Assembly (NCBI GenBank): GCA_029948255.1
Contig: JALIZF010001701.1
Coordinates: 434,001-498,000 of the forward strand
Direction: 5' to 3'
DNA: 64,000 bases
Source: Telmatactis stephensoni
Lineage: Eukaryota; Cnidaria; Anthozoa; Actiniaria; Isophelliidae
Shown here: positions 44,101 through 56,665 of the stretch, in pieces
Layout of the letters: each line of letters begins with the position of its first letter
How positions within the stretch are numbered: the stretch's first letter is position 1
Notes under the pieces: model-generated
The model's database searches: none
Told to the model about the DNA's origin: nothing
What the model saw: the letters and a program-made list of their open reading frames with translations, nothing else
Position numbers and translations under genes: made by a program

Positions 44101-46029
44101 CCAACCAACCAACCAACCAACCAACTAACAAAGAAACAAAATCTTTTTTCCAGTTGTCCACTTATTAACTATGTATACATGTTTTCACAGGAGTATTCTC
44201 TCTAAACATACAATCATCCCTCGTAGAGGTGTATTCCACAAGACGTCCGCCATTAATGAAGCTGCGAGTAAAATAAAAGACCCCAATAGTATTGTATTTC
44301 TAATGGATCTTCACTTACGTATGCCAGTTAACATCTTTGATAGCATAAGAAAGGTATAGAATGATTGTGTATTGGGTGCCCATAGTTGTATGGGTTTCCT
44401 GTGTTATGTAGTTTCACAAGTAGATTCCATTTTCACGTGCGTCTGTACTCTAATAAATGCACAGATGACGTCAAAATGTGATGAAAACAAAAACGTACGC
44501 CACAAGACGTAGTGGAGTGGCATGACTGTTGTTCTTACCACATTCTGACGTCATCTGTGCATTTGTTGGAGTACAGACCCACAGAAAATCGATTCTGTTT
44601 ATTTCATATATTTACAAAAATACTTTAATCATTTAGAACGTGCGTAAGATTCTGTGTCGTTGTCTGTGTGGGACACAACTGTAACCACGCATGGTTAATA
44701 TAGCAATTATTTTATAATCGGAGGAACCATAAATGCAAGGCTCCTTGATTGGCTGGATAGTCCCATTGCACAAGGCTACTAATAACATTTAAAGATACAC
44801 CCTTTGCCTCACTTTGGCTCAGTAAAACAGCAACAACAACAAAAAAGGTTCCTAACCATGCCATTGTTTAGCTGCGTCAAAGTGAGGCGAGAAGTGTATC
44901 GCATATACGATTAGTGGATTATGCAAAAGGTCTATGAAAAGTTGAACAGCTAGGTAGGTACAGCTGTGAATAGACATATCCATACTAAAAACTCAAAGAA
45001 TGAATACAATCCTTCAACCTTCAGGACCACTTGGTTGAAAATTGGTCGAAGAGGGTCCAAAAATCGGGCTTTAGAATGCAGAAAATAAATCATTGGGGGA
45101 GGGGGACGGAGGGAGTCTTTTATATTGATACAGTAGTATGATTATAATGAATTAGTTTCCAATGTAGCCTGATTTTTGTCCAGGTAGCGGAATCAGGCTA
45201 AGATTTTTAAACCTTAAAAAAGAATGAATTGGTTACATTCTGACCCCGTGTTTTATACTCTTCCTTTAGCACACTATTCAAGGCTTTATGTCATTCACCC
45301 CTGTTGTCTTCCGGTTACAATTTTGTGGAAGACCTGGAACCTGGAACACTTATGGAAGTGGATGGTGGGAAACTAGTGGATATGGTTTGTTCAGTAAGTA
45401 GAAATCATACGATCAGGGAGGGGTGAGACGGATAGAAATGCAACTGAACAAATTACGTTGATTGTTCCGCTTGTTGTACCGAACGCTTTAGTGATTGAGT
45501 TGGCTACAATTGAGTCACAAAATCAAAGTTTTTGCCGTTTTGAGCAAACATTTTAGAAAAAGACTCTTGTGCGTTCTAGACCAATAATTTAACTTCTCGT
45601 TTTTACTAAAATTGAAGCAATCCGACACTCACACATGCAAGGAATCTATAAAAACAAAGAAATTCCTTCAACCGTACGTAGCATCAGTCTAGCACTGATT
45701 TTTGATCAATCAAAAAACGACACGCTGCGTCTCCATCCTTCTCACTCCCCCCCCCCCCCCCTCCCCCATGATTATTATCTGGGCGTCATTTCTTTTTTTG
45801 ACAATCACTTCATTGTATTATCGAATTTCTTTCAGGTATCTACAAGTCTGATTGGGATGCCTTTGGTGGAATGAACGTCAAGGACTTCACTAATAAATGG
45901 GGAGGAGAGGACTGGGAAATGGTAGACAGAGTTTTAGGCAAGAGAGTTGAAATTGAACGGTTACGTGTACCCGAACTTTATCATTTCTTTCATGAAAAAA
46001 GTCGTATGTGGGACAAGAGTGGCAATTGA
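41109..46029 (+). CDS. B4GALNT4-like: B4GALNT3/4-like beta-1,4-N-acetylgalactosaminyltransferase (PA14 + CHGN), five coding exons
   Basis: This is a Golgi type II membrane enzyme that transfers GalNAc to terminal GlcNAc (LacdiNAc synthesis in the vertebrate family). Coding exons are 41154-42451 (after an acceptor at 41106-41108), 43429-43785, 44191-44353, 45270-45393 and 45836-46029. All introns are GT..AG and phases fit, giving 711 residues. A basic N-terminus precedes one membrane anchor (about residues 16-33). A PA14 domain follows at ~125-280 ([21 protein letters not shown]). A CHGN-type catalytic domain occupies ~450-711. MDLHLRMP in exon 3 stands where the metal-binding DxD-like motif is expected, and [10 protein letters not shown] in exon 5 is the typical C-terminal GGED signature. 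It is shorter than the ~1000-residue vertebrate proteins. Introns hold repeats. No break was seen. Confidence 0.9.
42452..43428. other. Intron 1 (between coding exons 1 and 2) of the B4GALNT-like gene
   Basis: Ordinary AT-rich intron with no nested gene. Two short shadow ORFs (42906-43109 and 43176-43397) show no domain. Confidence 0.6.
43863..43985. mobile_element. Truncated, diverged copy of the poly-G-ended family (intron 2)
   Basis: Reads GGGGGTACTTCC, then GGAATGATCGGCGT, then TATAGGGTTGAAAA, and later ACCTTTTAGGGGTCCGAC. These match in order the reverse complement of the right end of 49488-49837. The G run is reduced to five. Confidence 0.45.
44036..44124. repeat. (CCAA)n microsatellite in intron 2
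   Basis: About 20 tandem CCAA tetranucleotides ending ~65 bp before the exon 3 acceptor of the B4GALNT-like gene. Confidence 0.95.
44441..44578. repeat. Hairpin repeat in intron 3
   Basis: GTCTGTACTCTAATAAATGC at the left pairs with GCATTTGTTGGAGTACAGAC at the right. TGACGTCA-like cores sit inside each arm. Located in intron 3 of the B4GALNT-like gene. Confidence 0.7.
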
Positions 46030-46780
46030 AGCTAGTAGTACCAATCAGATTTGAGGCCCTTAGGGCGCGTTTCTCGGACGACCCGATAACTTTACGGGTC
46101 GTGTAATTTTCGTGAAAAATTACGGGATTGTGCGAGCACCCGTAAACCTTGCCTGTAGAATCAAATCGAAAATAACGTGCACTTCGACTGAACTCCCGCT
46201 CCCTCTCCACCTGAAAGTCGGCTCCATGCGGTTTCGTTTTGGTTTCGTTTTTATTTGACTTCAGAAAGGGAAATGATTTATTTATATGCATAGTTACTAT
46301 ATTTAAATGCATGTATTTAATTTTTATGAACACAACTGTTTTTACCCATAATGAAAAGTCAATTGGTCAAGCGGTATTGTAATGTCAAATACACGACTTT
46401 CATAATGGCCGCTGCTAATTAGCATAAATAGTGAAAAATTACTATTTCTGGAACTGTATCAATTTAAAATTATTAAGATTGTTGATTTTGATAATTTGTG
46501 CAATTTTCAAAACAAAACATTAAATCCTTGACAAGATATGGGGATTTAAAATTCTGAAAATGCACCAAAACGAGGCTACCAAGGCTTTTGGTCAAAATTA
46601 CATACAAAACTCTCTATTTTTGACAGCGCATAACTTTTTTGATATTGAACGAAAAGTGATTTTCTGAAAATATTTGTATTGAAGTAATTTCTCACATAGC
46701 ATTGATAATTTCTTGCACAAGGCCCTCATTTTCTCTACTGGAAAAAACTGAATTATGAAAGTGGTCTATAGGTATCTATT
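46030..46780. other. Downstream of the B4GALNT-like gene
   Basis: No AATAAA is obvious in the first few hundred bases after the stop. A GC-richer repeat-like stretch lies at 46065-46240 (TTACGGGTCGTGTAATTTTCG and its partial complement). No gene is supported. Confidence 0.45.
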
Positions 46781-47395
46781 TAGCGTAAAAGACCCTGTTT
46801 TAAAATAGAAGTAAGAATTTTTGGGAAAAACAATGAAAACAGCTGGAAAGAGCACATCAAAAGCAGTAAAACTGTGAAGTTTGAAGTGATATAAGTAGAA
46901 AAATTAAGGAGATACGAATTTTCAAAAAAACAAAATTTTGTATGAAAACACTTGTTGTTATGCAAGGGATACCAACGAATTTCGATTTTTGAAAATTCAC
47001 ATCCTTGATTTTTCAACTTATATCGTTCAAACTTCACAGTTTTAATTCAATTATTTTGTTGGCATAACAACAAGTGTTTTCATACAAAATTATCTCCTCA
47101 GTTTTACTGATTTTGATGTGTTCTTTCCAGCTATGGTCACTGTTTCTACGTTTAGGAACTTTTGGAATTACATGATAAAAGCTCAGTATGAAATGACTGT
47201 AGCAATTCACAAAATACGTCATTTACACGTATAAGATTACAGAATACGTCTTGGTAACTGTCATATTCGGATTCAGCATGCAAAATTAGTTTAGAATAGT
47301 TATGTTACCAGCTTCTACCCTAAAATGCCTTCTGCACTTTTTGCGATCGACTTTTTCAGTTTTGCGCCTAGTCTATTATCTCTGACATAGGGTTT
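46780..47395. repeat. Dispersed foldback repeat, copy A
   Basis: Contains CAGCTGGAAAGAGCACATC (46848) and its complement (47118-47136), so the unit is itself a foldback. The part 47225-47395 recurs inverted at 56229-56400 (GTCTTGGTAACTGTCATATT and onward), with few differences. Confidence 0.7.
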
Positions 47396-47950
47396 CACGA
47401 ATGATCAAATTTTTGTAAAATTAGTAAATACCTCAACAAGTTTTACTCACAATGCTTTTAGGTTTGATTTTCTGTGGAATTTTTTTTTGGAAAATGTACG
47501 CATGCGCAGTCGTTTTGCACGCGTGTGCTCCTACGCAGCCGTGTGTGCGGTTGCGTGACATTGCGTGACGAGAGTAAACACAGATGCGTAGAAGACTATA
47601 ATCTTAAAGCAGTTTTTCGTTACCCTTCGAGCATAGGTGGTTTAAGGAAAATGTGAAAGGACGCTTCTGCGCGCAGGGTAGTTTTTCGTGTAAAAATATT
47701 GAAAAGTTTGTACAAATGCAACCTTTACCTTTATCTATATATTAAAATTGACTTATTGTTTGTTGAGATGTGTTATTTTTATTGCCTTCAGTTCTTAGAA
47801 ATGATAGTTTGCTGACAAGGAGACTACGATTTTGCACGTACTTTTTTTTTCCTTTTGGCCACATCTTAAGAACTTGTTGATAGCCTACGCTTAACACAGG
47901 GACTACAATTAAATCAAAGATTTTGTGATGAAATATTAATTGAATCCAAG

Positions 47951-48094
<144 letters not shown>

Positions 48095-48157
48095 AAACAT
48101 GAAATAAAAATAAAACAACAACTAAGAGAAAAAGGGAAAAAAAAAAAAAAAAGGTTT

Positions 48158-48227
48158 CATAGCGGACTCGAACCCGGCTCACTTGCTCCAAAGAACAAGG
48201 GTTTTCAAACTGCGCCACCGTGACACG
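48158..48227 (-). other. tRNA-like sequence followed by an oligo-T terminator
   Basis: On the minus strand an A-box-like GGCGCAGTTTGA and a perfect B box (GGTTCGAGTCC) are present. They are followed 3' by a run of ~15 T, a pol III terminator. The acceptor and T stems do not pair cleanly, so this is probably a tRNA-derived SINE head or pseudo-tRNA. Confidence 0.45.
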
Positions 48228-49487
48228 TAATTTGCACAACAATAGACAGTCCATTCACAGGATACACTAGGTTATTTTGTTCTCCAAATTACTCAGTAGA
48301 CCAGTTAGCCTAGTGGTAAGGTGCAGTCATTTACGGCCTAGGATCCGACTGTTTCCTCCCTCTTTGACCGCGAAGCTCGCTGTATTCTACCGGATAGCGC
48401 GGAAGGGGCCGAAATCTCCATCCTATACGTAACATGCGATGATTCAGCGATTTGTCTGGATGCATGGGCCGATTTTTGGAGTTTTGCATAAAATTAGCAT
48501 AGTAATTTACATTTGGTAGCGAGTCCAAACCTTGACTGCGACAACTTTTTTTCCTCTTTTTCTTCTTCTTTTTCTAATTTAGAATGCTTTTCTGTTGATG
48601 TGATGTCTGTTTTTGTGTTTCATTTTTCTTTATTGATAAAACGGAAAGATTTTTTTATTTCAAAAAACTACTAGCTAGCTTGTTCCCAGTCTCTTTTTCG
48701 GAGTCTTGGCTGCGCCGAATTTAATTTTTCGACTTTTCTTATTTTTTCCTCTCTGATCTTTTTTGTATCTTTATATTCACCTAGCTACTCACAAATATTC
48801 TTTCTTCACTGCATGGGACCGCGTCCCTCTCGAAAGGTCAACAAAGGGTTCCCAAATACAGTGAGAGAAAGAGCCTAAAGCCCGATTCGTGTAGTTACGA
48901 ATTAACTTATTATTAGTCCGAATGCGGAATTTGAACATTCCGCAAAGGAAGCAAAATTTGTGCCGTAAGCATATTTGATATCAGTATTTATAGTCCAATA
49001 TTTATTTTTGTCCTTCCAGAAGTAAGCAGCCACTCCTACATATTTGATTGCTTCCATTGTTTCATATTAATTCAAATGTGAACGAATAACAATATATTAA
49101 GAGATAGTTCCAAATGGTTAATCATATTTCCGCTTTTTGGTATCTGTGTACGTAAATATTACGAGTAAGATAATAATCAGCAAAATTCATCTATCTTCTT
49201 CAGGAAACTTTGTGATTCAATGGTATTTTAATGGGAAACCACAGACGAAACGGAATTATTATATTAAATTGTTATGTATCTAGTCGATAAATAGATCGTT
49301 GGCGGGTTTGAAAGGTGCATTAATGAGAAGCCAAATATTTACAATATACAATAATAATATCATTATTACGTGCAGAGTTATAAATATTTTACTTAAAATA
49401 TATATAATAACTTTCTAGTGTGAGCTTGGCTTTCTGTACAAGGCATATATATTTTTTCAAGCAAGTATATCTTAAGAGTACATTTTG

Positions 49488-49837
49488 CCCGGGTGGGGGG
49501 GGGGGGGGGAGGGGGGGGGTTCTTCGGGGTCGAAACGCTAGAAATGATCGTCGGAAACCTCCAAAACGTACCCTAAAAAATACCCAAATGCCAAAATTTT
49601 CGACTCTAAAAAATACCTAACACCCCTAAAAAATACCCAAAAATCCTTAATAAAAAGGCAGTAAGTAAAAAAAATCGTCTCGTTTATTGTTTTGTACCCC
49701 TAAAAAATACCATCTTTTCTGAAAAACCTTGGATTTTCTCTGACGACCCCTAAAAAATACCAAATCGGCGATTTCAACCCCTAAAAAATACGACGATCAT
49801 CCCTAGCACACCAATATAGGGAGTACCCCCCCCCGGG
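49488..49837. mobile_element. Poly-G-ended MITE, 8-bp target duplication (ACATTTTG)
   Basis: Starts CCCGGGTGGGGG and ends CCCCCCCCCGGG, with ACATTTTG on both sides (49480-49487 and 49838-49845). The interior holds about six copies of CCCTAAAAAATACC. ATGATCGTCGGAAA near the left matches GCTCGTCGGAAA of the 39693 element, so the two belong to one family. Confidence 0.8.
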
Positions 49838-49864
49838 ACATTTTGTTATGGACCAAAAACATCA

Positions 49865-50167
49865 ATAGACCATTTTACAGTTATATCTTGGTCAACCACA
49901 GCCTCGACTGCATGTAATATATTCTTTGCAGTTTTGTAACAGCTCGTGAAAAGGCAAGAAATGCACACAAATGAACCAGAGAGGTGTAAATGAATAACGT
50001 ACAAACGTGTCAAATTGGAAGTATTTGCTTTGTTCATTCACACCTCCCTAGTTCATTTGTGTGCATTCCTTACCTTTTCTCGGCCGTTACCAAACTCCAA
50101 AGAGTATATTGCGTGCAGTCGAGGTTGTTGTTGAATTGAACAAGATATAACAGTAAAATGGCCTATT
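49865..50167. repeat. ~300-bp foldback repeat
   Basis: AATAGACCATTTTACAGTTA and its near-complement form the ends. Inside, GCACACAAATGAACCAG and its complement pair again around a short loop. Confidence 0.7.
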
Positions 50168-52680
50168 GTATACTTCCAAATAGCATTTTATATTATATTA
50201 TATATGAATCGTATTTCAGAAACCGCGGCCGTTTTTGAGATTGACTAGTGAAAGTTCTCCTTGCGACCACTCTCCCAAGCGAACAGCTCTACGACCACCA
50301 ACGGTACAACTCGTTTAGAATTATCACTCACTCTAAATCAAAAGCTCTCGTAGGAGACCATTCTCGTAAGCGGCTGCGACAACTATTTGGAGTTACCAAT
50401 CAGTCTTTTCCTTTGTTTTCAAGCACACGTCAACGACCATTAGTCCAGAGGTATACAATAGTTAGTGGTTATGTGAATTCTGAACACATGAATAATGAAT
50501 TTTAAGTTTATTCCAATCACTTTCTTTAGAACAGTAATCTGTGTATTCGTAGATCTCTGTCAGTGTACAGGCTAATCACACTGCAATCTTTTACCTAAAC
50601 TGGCTCAAGTCTAAAAAATTTTCCATGTATAACTTACAGTTTTTATAGTTTATATTATACAATGAAAAGTGTAGACACATTGCTTGACGATGGCTGTAGG
50701 ACTGATCTCATCTAGTCTCCTTGGCAACCACGAGTTGTATAGCCCTTGCGAATATCGAAAAGATTACTTAACGACTCGGAGATTTGTAAAATAAGCAACT
50801 GTTCCAATTTGTATGCGTGGTCACTTACAAGAGCACATTCTCATAAGCGACCAGCTCCAGTTGTTTCATAGATGTTCAAAAATTGCAATAATAACTTTTG
50901 GCAAATTCAACCGAGTATAAGACGAAAGAACAATTAATTCAGTTTGTCAAGTTCATCTGCTGCATAATTATGAAAACCGCATAGACGACACGCACATGAA
51001 ATTTTGAAAAAAAACAACATTTCTTTTCGTTGTCAGACGATCACCTAGTCTCCTTCATAGCCTTTTCAAGGCTCATTACGCAACGCTCATAAAAGGGCTG
51101 AGAAAGAGACTACCAATCAGCCGGCTTAAACTTGGTCGTGTAATGTAGTTCAAAATTTTCATTGAGTCATTCACTGTCAGACTGGAGCTTTTGCGTTCGA
51201 ATCGGTGAGTTTCCATTCCAAGTTATATATGTTTGGCAGACTTCTACCCTTCCTTACTCTCCCTCTCCTCCCTCGCTTCCTTTTTACATCGACTTCCTTC
51301 TACCCGCATTCGCTCTCGTTTAAGAAATATGACTTCGCAATCACCTCGAAACGATAAAATCAACAGTTTTATCAGTTTCTCGATCTTTTGATCTGATCAA
51401 ACACTTGCTCTCGTTTAAGAAATATTGCTTCTCATTTATGCGTAAGATAGTTTGGGAAGAAGGAAAGGAGACAAAATATGAAGTATTTTGAGAAACGTTT
51501 TATATTGGGAATCAAAGTACTAGACACGGATAACGTTTTTTTATCGAGTTTAAGATATCAATACTTCATCCAAACAAACAAGAGTCCAACTTTCCCATTT
51601 CTCGCGCTTGCGCGTGCGCACTTGAATTAATTTCGACGTTAGCCTCGCTTGAAAGCAAAGCTATCAGACGTTGACGAGCCATAAATTCAAAACAACAGCA
51701 ACGCTAGCTTCAGTTCGAACAACAGATACATTCAAGGAGATCATTGGATTAAAAGCATTTAAAGAAATTACTTCTCAAAGAATACGTTGTTGCCCGTCAA
51801 TTTTCCAGCGTTATAAGAGAAGGCAATAGGTAAGTACTTGGTGTATGCCACAAATTGTATGCAACACCAAATCTATTTATGTATCATCTATTGATACAAT
51901 TGATGTTGCACACACCAAGTACTTACCAGACTTTTATGTCTAGACTAAAGCCTTGACGCAAGCACAAGAGCAAGCAGTATAATGCTCTGTTTTCATTGAG
52001 ATAACATGGACGCAAACACAAGAGCAAGCAGATATAATGCTCTGTTTTCAGTGAGATAACATGACCCAACACAAGAGCAAGCAGTATAAGTTTTCATTGA
52101 AATAACATGGACGCAAGCACAAGCACAAGGAAAAAATTTGATCCATGTGCTTGCTCTTATGCCTCAGTGGTCTAAGTAATACTTTCTATACTGTTCTAGA
52201 GGAATTGTTTTCGCTGCTTCTGGCTCACCATCAGTATTCGGCGAAATGAATTAAATCCTTTAATTGGAACGCTTCTTGAGAAGAATGCTATCCCATGTGA
52301 TCTACGTCATCGAAAAATCCCTATAACATTTTTTTCCGTGAAAGAACCACAATCTAAGAGGAAAAACCTTTTGGGATCGTTATTACGTATGTTTAAATAT
52401 AAATCGCGGATTATTTTGACCACAAAAATGGCTGCCGTGAAATCCCTCTATTCTTACTGCATTCATTTTGCCTTTATCACCGACACTTCCAAAAGAAGGA
52501 TAGTGGTGATTTGAGTGCAATGATGCGTATATGATGAGTACTTTGCTCGCGGTCGGAAAGCAGTTCTAAAAATAATCCATATGCTGGGAAACACGCGACA
52601 TCACGTGAACACGTGACATCACGTGACACTCGTTCTCAGTCTCCTGGCTATGCTCTCGTGAGAGAATATTACTGAGTCTG
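50168..52680. other. Intergenic with interspersed repeats
   Basis: 50245-50420 and 50810-50870 carry related CTCGTAAGCGA/CTCATAAGCGACC phrases, a dispersed repeat rather than a gene. An inverted pair at 51831-51927 (GGTAAGTACTTGGTGT and its complement) frames a small hairpin. From 51950 to 52130 a CACAAGAGCAAGCAG unit repeats three to four times, about 60 bp apart. No gene is supported. Confidence 0.5.
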
Positions 52681-52709
52681 TGTAGGTTGCTAGTGATTAT
52701 ATACTTACT

Positions 52710-52995
52710 ATGTCACTAGTGAAAAGACAAGCACTGCTAATGAGCAGTACATTACTGAGTCTGTATGTTGCTTGTGCTTATGCTTATGTCACTAGTGAAA
52801 AGACAAGCACTGCTAATGAGCAGTACGTTACTGAGTCTGTGTATGTTGCTTGTGCTTATGCTTATGTCACTAGTGAAAAGACAAGCACTGCTAATGAGCA
52901 GTACGTTACTGAGTCTGTGTATGTTGCTTGTGCTTATGCTTATATCACCAGTGAAAAGACATGCACTGCTAATGAGCAATACATTACTGAATCAG
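52710..52995. repeat. 78-bp minisatellite, ~3.7 copies
   Basis: TCACTAGTGAAAAGACA recurs at about 52713, 52789, 52867 and 52945 (spacing 76, 78, 78). Because 78 is divisible by three, two plus frames and one minus frame stay open with a 26-residue repeat. Codon evidence does not favour any frame. Confidence 0.9.
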
Positions 52996-54150
52996 TGTAA
53001 ATCAGTCATTTCAAGTAAAAGTTCATCAATAAACGGTGTGGACTTTTTCATAATCAAACTGAAACCGCTCTAGAAATAATTCAACATAGCACTTTTAATT
53101 AATTATATAATTTGCCCCCATTACGCGTGATCGAGCAGTCAACCAGGTTCAAACAGAGTTATTATAGCAAAACAAAAACAAACCATGACGTCCAGGAAAA
53201 ATAATAATAAAAAACGAGCGTGAAATCAACATGCAAGAACAGGAAATGACGCGGTACAAGGTTCAAGTGATATATCTGGTGATATTGAGTAAAACTAGTA
53301 GAGCGAAGCTTACGTAAAAAAAATCAAGTGACGTTTCTGTGTACATCCAGTAACCGCCAATGTGGGGTTTGTTTGGGCCGTTGGACTCCAGTAAGCTGGA
53401 GTTGAGAGTTGCGTGCATAGAACTGATTAGAATCTAGTCGGGTACTATGTGTGAGAGTATAGTGTCCCCCAATTAGTGCGCAAGCGCTAGAACACATTGT
53501 TACTTTAACGGAAAGTAGCGATCGAGCTAGTGAACTAGTTTGGGCTGTGTCGGTGTATAAAAATGCAATAGGAATGAATGTAATCTTAACATCGTCAATA
53601 TAAAATTAAGGAGTACATAGATTAATGAAGTATTAAGTCTTGGCCCTTCGTCGGAGTTAAACTATCAGTTATCTAAAGATTTTATCTTTGTATTCATTAC
53701 AATTGCTTTGGAGCCTACGCACGTGCATTAACTGTAAATAAATGTTCTGTTCTTTTGTATTGCTTTTCAATGTCACAGAAATATATTATTTGAGCCTGAG
53801 ATACCGCGTGGTACTGGGAATGAAATGTTTAGTTCTAGTTGACGCACTGCACTAAAACAACTAATATTTTTAACTGACCACAAAAGAGCGACAACAGACA
53901 AACCCATAAACGGCATATTTGAAACTTCATGTTTTAAAGAAAATTCTTTCAGTAATTTTTGTTTCTTTGTTTAATCTTGGCTTGTCAGTCTCTCCGTGTT
54001 GTTCAGTTTTCTTGGCATAGCCCAATATAGCACGTTCATTTATGTAAATCGACAACGACGCTACTTAATATTGAACTGAAGCATAACAACTCAAGACACG
54101 TGAATTTACAAATGCAAGTCACGAACGTTTTCGTTCAGACGCACCCAAAC
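52996..54150. other. Intergenic
   Basis: No gene is supported. 53330-53830 is a moderately GC-rich block with an AATAAA (53739) but no ORF. It could be a 3' UTR or a decayed LTR. Confidence 0.4.
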
Positions 54151-54199
54151 GTAACGATTCAATTGATTATCATACATATATCAGATAATGACAGACACA

Positions 54200-54800
54200 A
54201 GTTGAATATACGGATGCGCGGTGACGTAGAGTGTGTACCTACAAAACGTACAACAACGTAAAAGGCAAACGTGATTTTACACTCAACCGAACTTCCACGC
54301 ATTGAAGATGTTTGTTTATTCTCAACAACGACCTTGAATAACCTTGCAAGATTTTTAAATCGATCTTTCGGGAAGAATGTTTGACGCGGATACGTGGTGA
54401 CGTTGGGCATAGACCTACGAATCGCACGACGACGTTAAGGCAAACGTGATTTACACTCAACCGAACTTCCACCCATTGAATATGTTTGTTTATTCTCAAA
54501 AACGACCTTGAGTAACCTTGCAAGATTTTTAAAGCTTTCTCGAAAATTTGTTGACGCGGATACGCTGTGCCTACGAATCGTACGCCAGACAGCGCGTAAA
54601 GGCAAACGTGATTTCACACTCAACCAATCTTCCACGCATTGCACATGTTTGTTTATTTTCAAAAACGATCTTGAATAACCCTGCAAGATTTTACACCTTG
54701 CGTGATTTTGCATGGTTTGCGTGATTTTACACTCAACCAATTTCCCACGCATTGCATATGTTTCTTCTGGACAGCGACCTTGAACCTTGCAAGATTTTTA
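54200..54800. repeat. Diverged tandem repeat, unit ~110-175 bp
   Basis: GGCAAACGTGATTT...ACACTCAACC, then a CACGCATTG-like phrase, TGTTTGTTTATT and CCTTGCAAGATTTTTAAA, recur in order at about 54262, 54433, 54600 and 54720. Copies have drifted and the last is shortened. The overlapping minus-strand ORFs of 83-105 codons are produced by the repeat. Confidence 0.75.
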
Positions 54801-55619
54801 AAGCTCTTGAAAAATCTTTAACATATAATTGTAACGCATGCACTGATTAGCATGGCTGGCTACCATGTTTAATTTAGACGACAGAGACATTGCGTCAAAA
54901 ATATAAACCATTTCATACGTCTCTGTTGTGATTATTGAAAATTATCGGCTGCGCCCTCATCTAATATCCCTAAGTTTGCTTTTTGAGCCTTTCTCTACAT
55001 CTCCCATTATTTCTATACAGAGACATGCCTATGTGCGCACGCGAGTTTTAAAATACTAAACTGACTATTCGAAGGTACTATGGAGGGGAGGGGAGGGGAG
55101 GAGAAGGGCGAGAAAGCGTATCTTAATGTTAAGGTATACTATAGTGATACATGTTTCTGATTGATTAAAAAATATCGATTTATTTGTAAGCTTTGTATGT
55201 GTCGCCTTTCTATTTTACTTGTTGAAACAAAAGAAGAAGAATTACGAATTTTTTGAACACAAACCAATCTTTTTCTGAGGTAATCAAATTCAGTATGTTT
55301 AATTAATAGCCAAGCACAATCATGTACAGTAGTATGATGTTATGATTTTTTTTTTCTATATATTGCAAGTATATGGAAGGCTATAGCATCATTTTTAAAT
55401 AGTAGTTTTTGCTGACTTGCAAGTGACGATAATTTCGGCAGTCATCTTGGATGATAAAATAAAATAAACCTTGTTTAACGTCGGTAGTTCCTTTAGCTGA
55501 GCTAATCTCCCAGGAAGCCGACGGTGCGCTCTTTTTATCACCTCTCTCCATCAGTGATCCGTTTTAAGGGTATTTAAAGCTATTCAAAGCTTTAAAGCTT
55601 TAAAGAAATCGAAACAAGG

Positions 55620-55699
55620 ATGCGAGGTCTGGACTGGGGATCGAACTAGGGACCTCTCGCACCGAAGGTCGTGCACTAACCGACTGTGCCATCCTTGCT
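55620..55699 (-). other. tRNA-derived SINE-like head
   Basis: The minus strand has an A box (ATGGCACAGTCGGTTAGTGC) and a B box (AGTTCGATCCC) at tRNA spacing, with a tRNA-like cloverleaf layout. Sequences of this type are abundant in cnidarian genomes as far as I recall. The 3' tail (plus 55560-55615) is AT-rich with TTTAAAGC repeats. Confidence 0.55.
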
Positions 55700-55999
55700 C
55701 CTGATGATAATCAACAAACGATTTCTCACAAGCATTTGTTATTCGTTTTTTGTAGTATTTCAGTAGTTTTACAAAACATTTCCTTTATGAATTACCATCG
55801 TTATCACAGTTCAGTGCGAACCCATCTAGTTTCCTTTTGAATCTCTTCAGTTTAAAACGTATCATCTTCAGATGTTAATCTTCAGATTTTAAAACACATA
55901 TGTTTAAACAGACATCGTGTAATTCCAAAAGTCACAGTACAGAAATATATTTACCATAGCTGGAAAGAGCACATCAAAATTAGAAAAATTATGAAGTTT

Positions 56000-56665
56000 G
56001 AATGAAGTAACTTTCAAACTCACAAACGGATATGAATTTTCCGAAATCAAAATTTTGTCCTCGGAGTGAAATAAATTTCTGCTTCAATTGATGTTAGCTT
56101 GATCATCTTGCGTTTTTGTTGTTCAATTAAAAGAAGCGATTTGTTTGTCCTAAAATAAATCACTTATTAAAACGTTTTCACCTCGGGCAAAACTCACACT
56201 AAATATATTAGACTGCCAAGTTGATACCATAATAGACTAGGAACAAAACTGAAAAAGTCGATCGCAAAAAGTGCAGAAGGCATTTTAGGGTAGAAGCTGA
56301 TAACATAACTATTCTAAACTAATTTTGCATGCTAAATCCGAATATGACAGTTACCAAGACGTATTCTGTAATCTTATACATATAAATGACGTATTTTGTG
56401 AATTGCTACAGTCATTTCATACTAACGGCTTTTTCATGTAATTCCAAAAGTTCCCAAACATAAAAACAGTGACCATAGCCGGAAAGAGCACATCAAAATC
56501 AGTAAAACTGTGAAGTTTGAAGGATATAAGTTGAAAAATCAAGGAGATACGAATTTTCAAAAATCGAAATTTCAGTGTTGGTATATCTCTTGCATAACAA
56601 CAAGTGCGGTTTTCTACCCCAAAATGCCTACAGGTGTCTGATTTTTCGAAATGCGCCTAGTCTAT
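56000..56665. repeat. Dispersed foldback repeat, copy B (inverted relative to copy A)
   Basis: 56229-56400 is the reverse complement of about 47225-47395. 56470-56600 repeats the GGAAAGAGCACATCAAAATC block of 46850, and 55960-56045 has a further diverged copy of that block. Confidence 0.7.

Noticed and set aside
50248..50505. 85-codon ORF with repeated CTCGTAAGCG phrases
   Set aside because: The same phrases recur at 50810-50870 without an open frame, so this is a dispersed repeat.
53330..53830. Possible solo LTR or 3' UTR with AATAAA
   Set aside because: No TG..CA ends, no target duplication and no adjacent gag/pol-like sequence could be found.
54159..54752. Three overlapping 83-105 codon minus-strand ORFs
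   Set aside because: They are different frames of the same diverged tandem repeat at 54200-54800, with no independent support.
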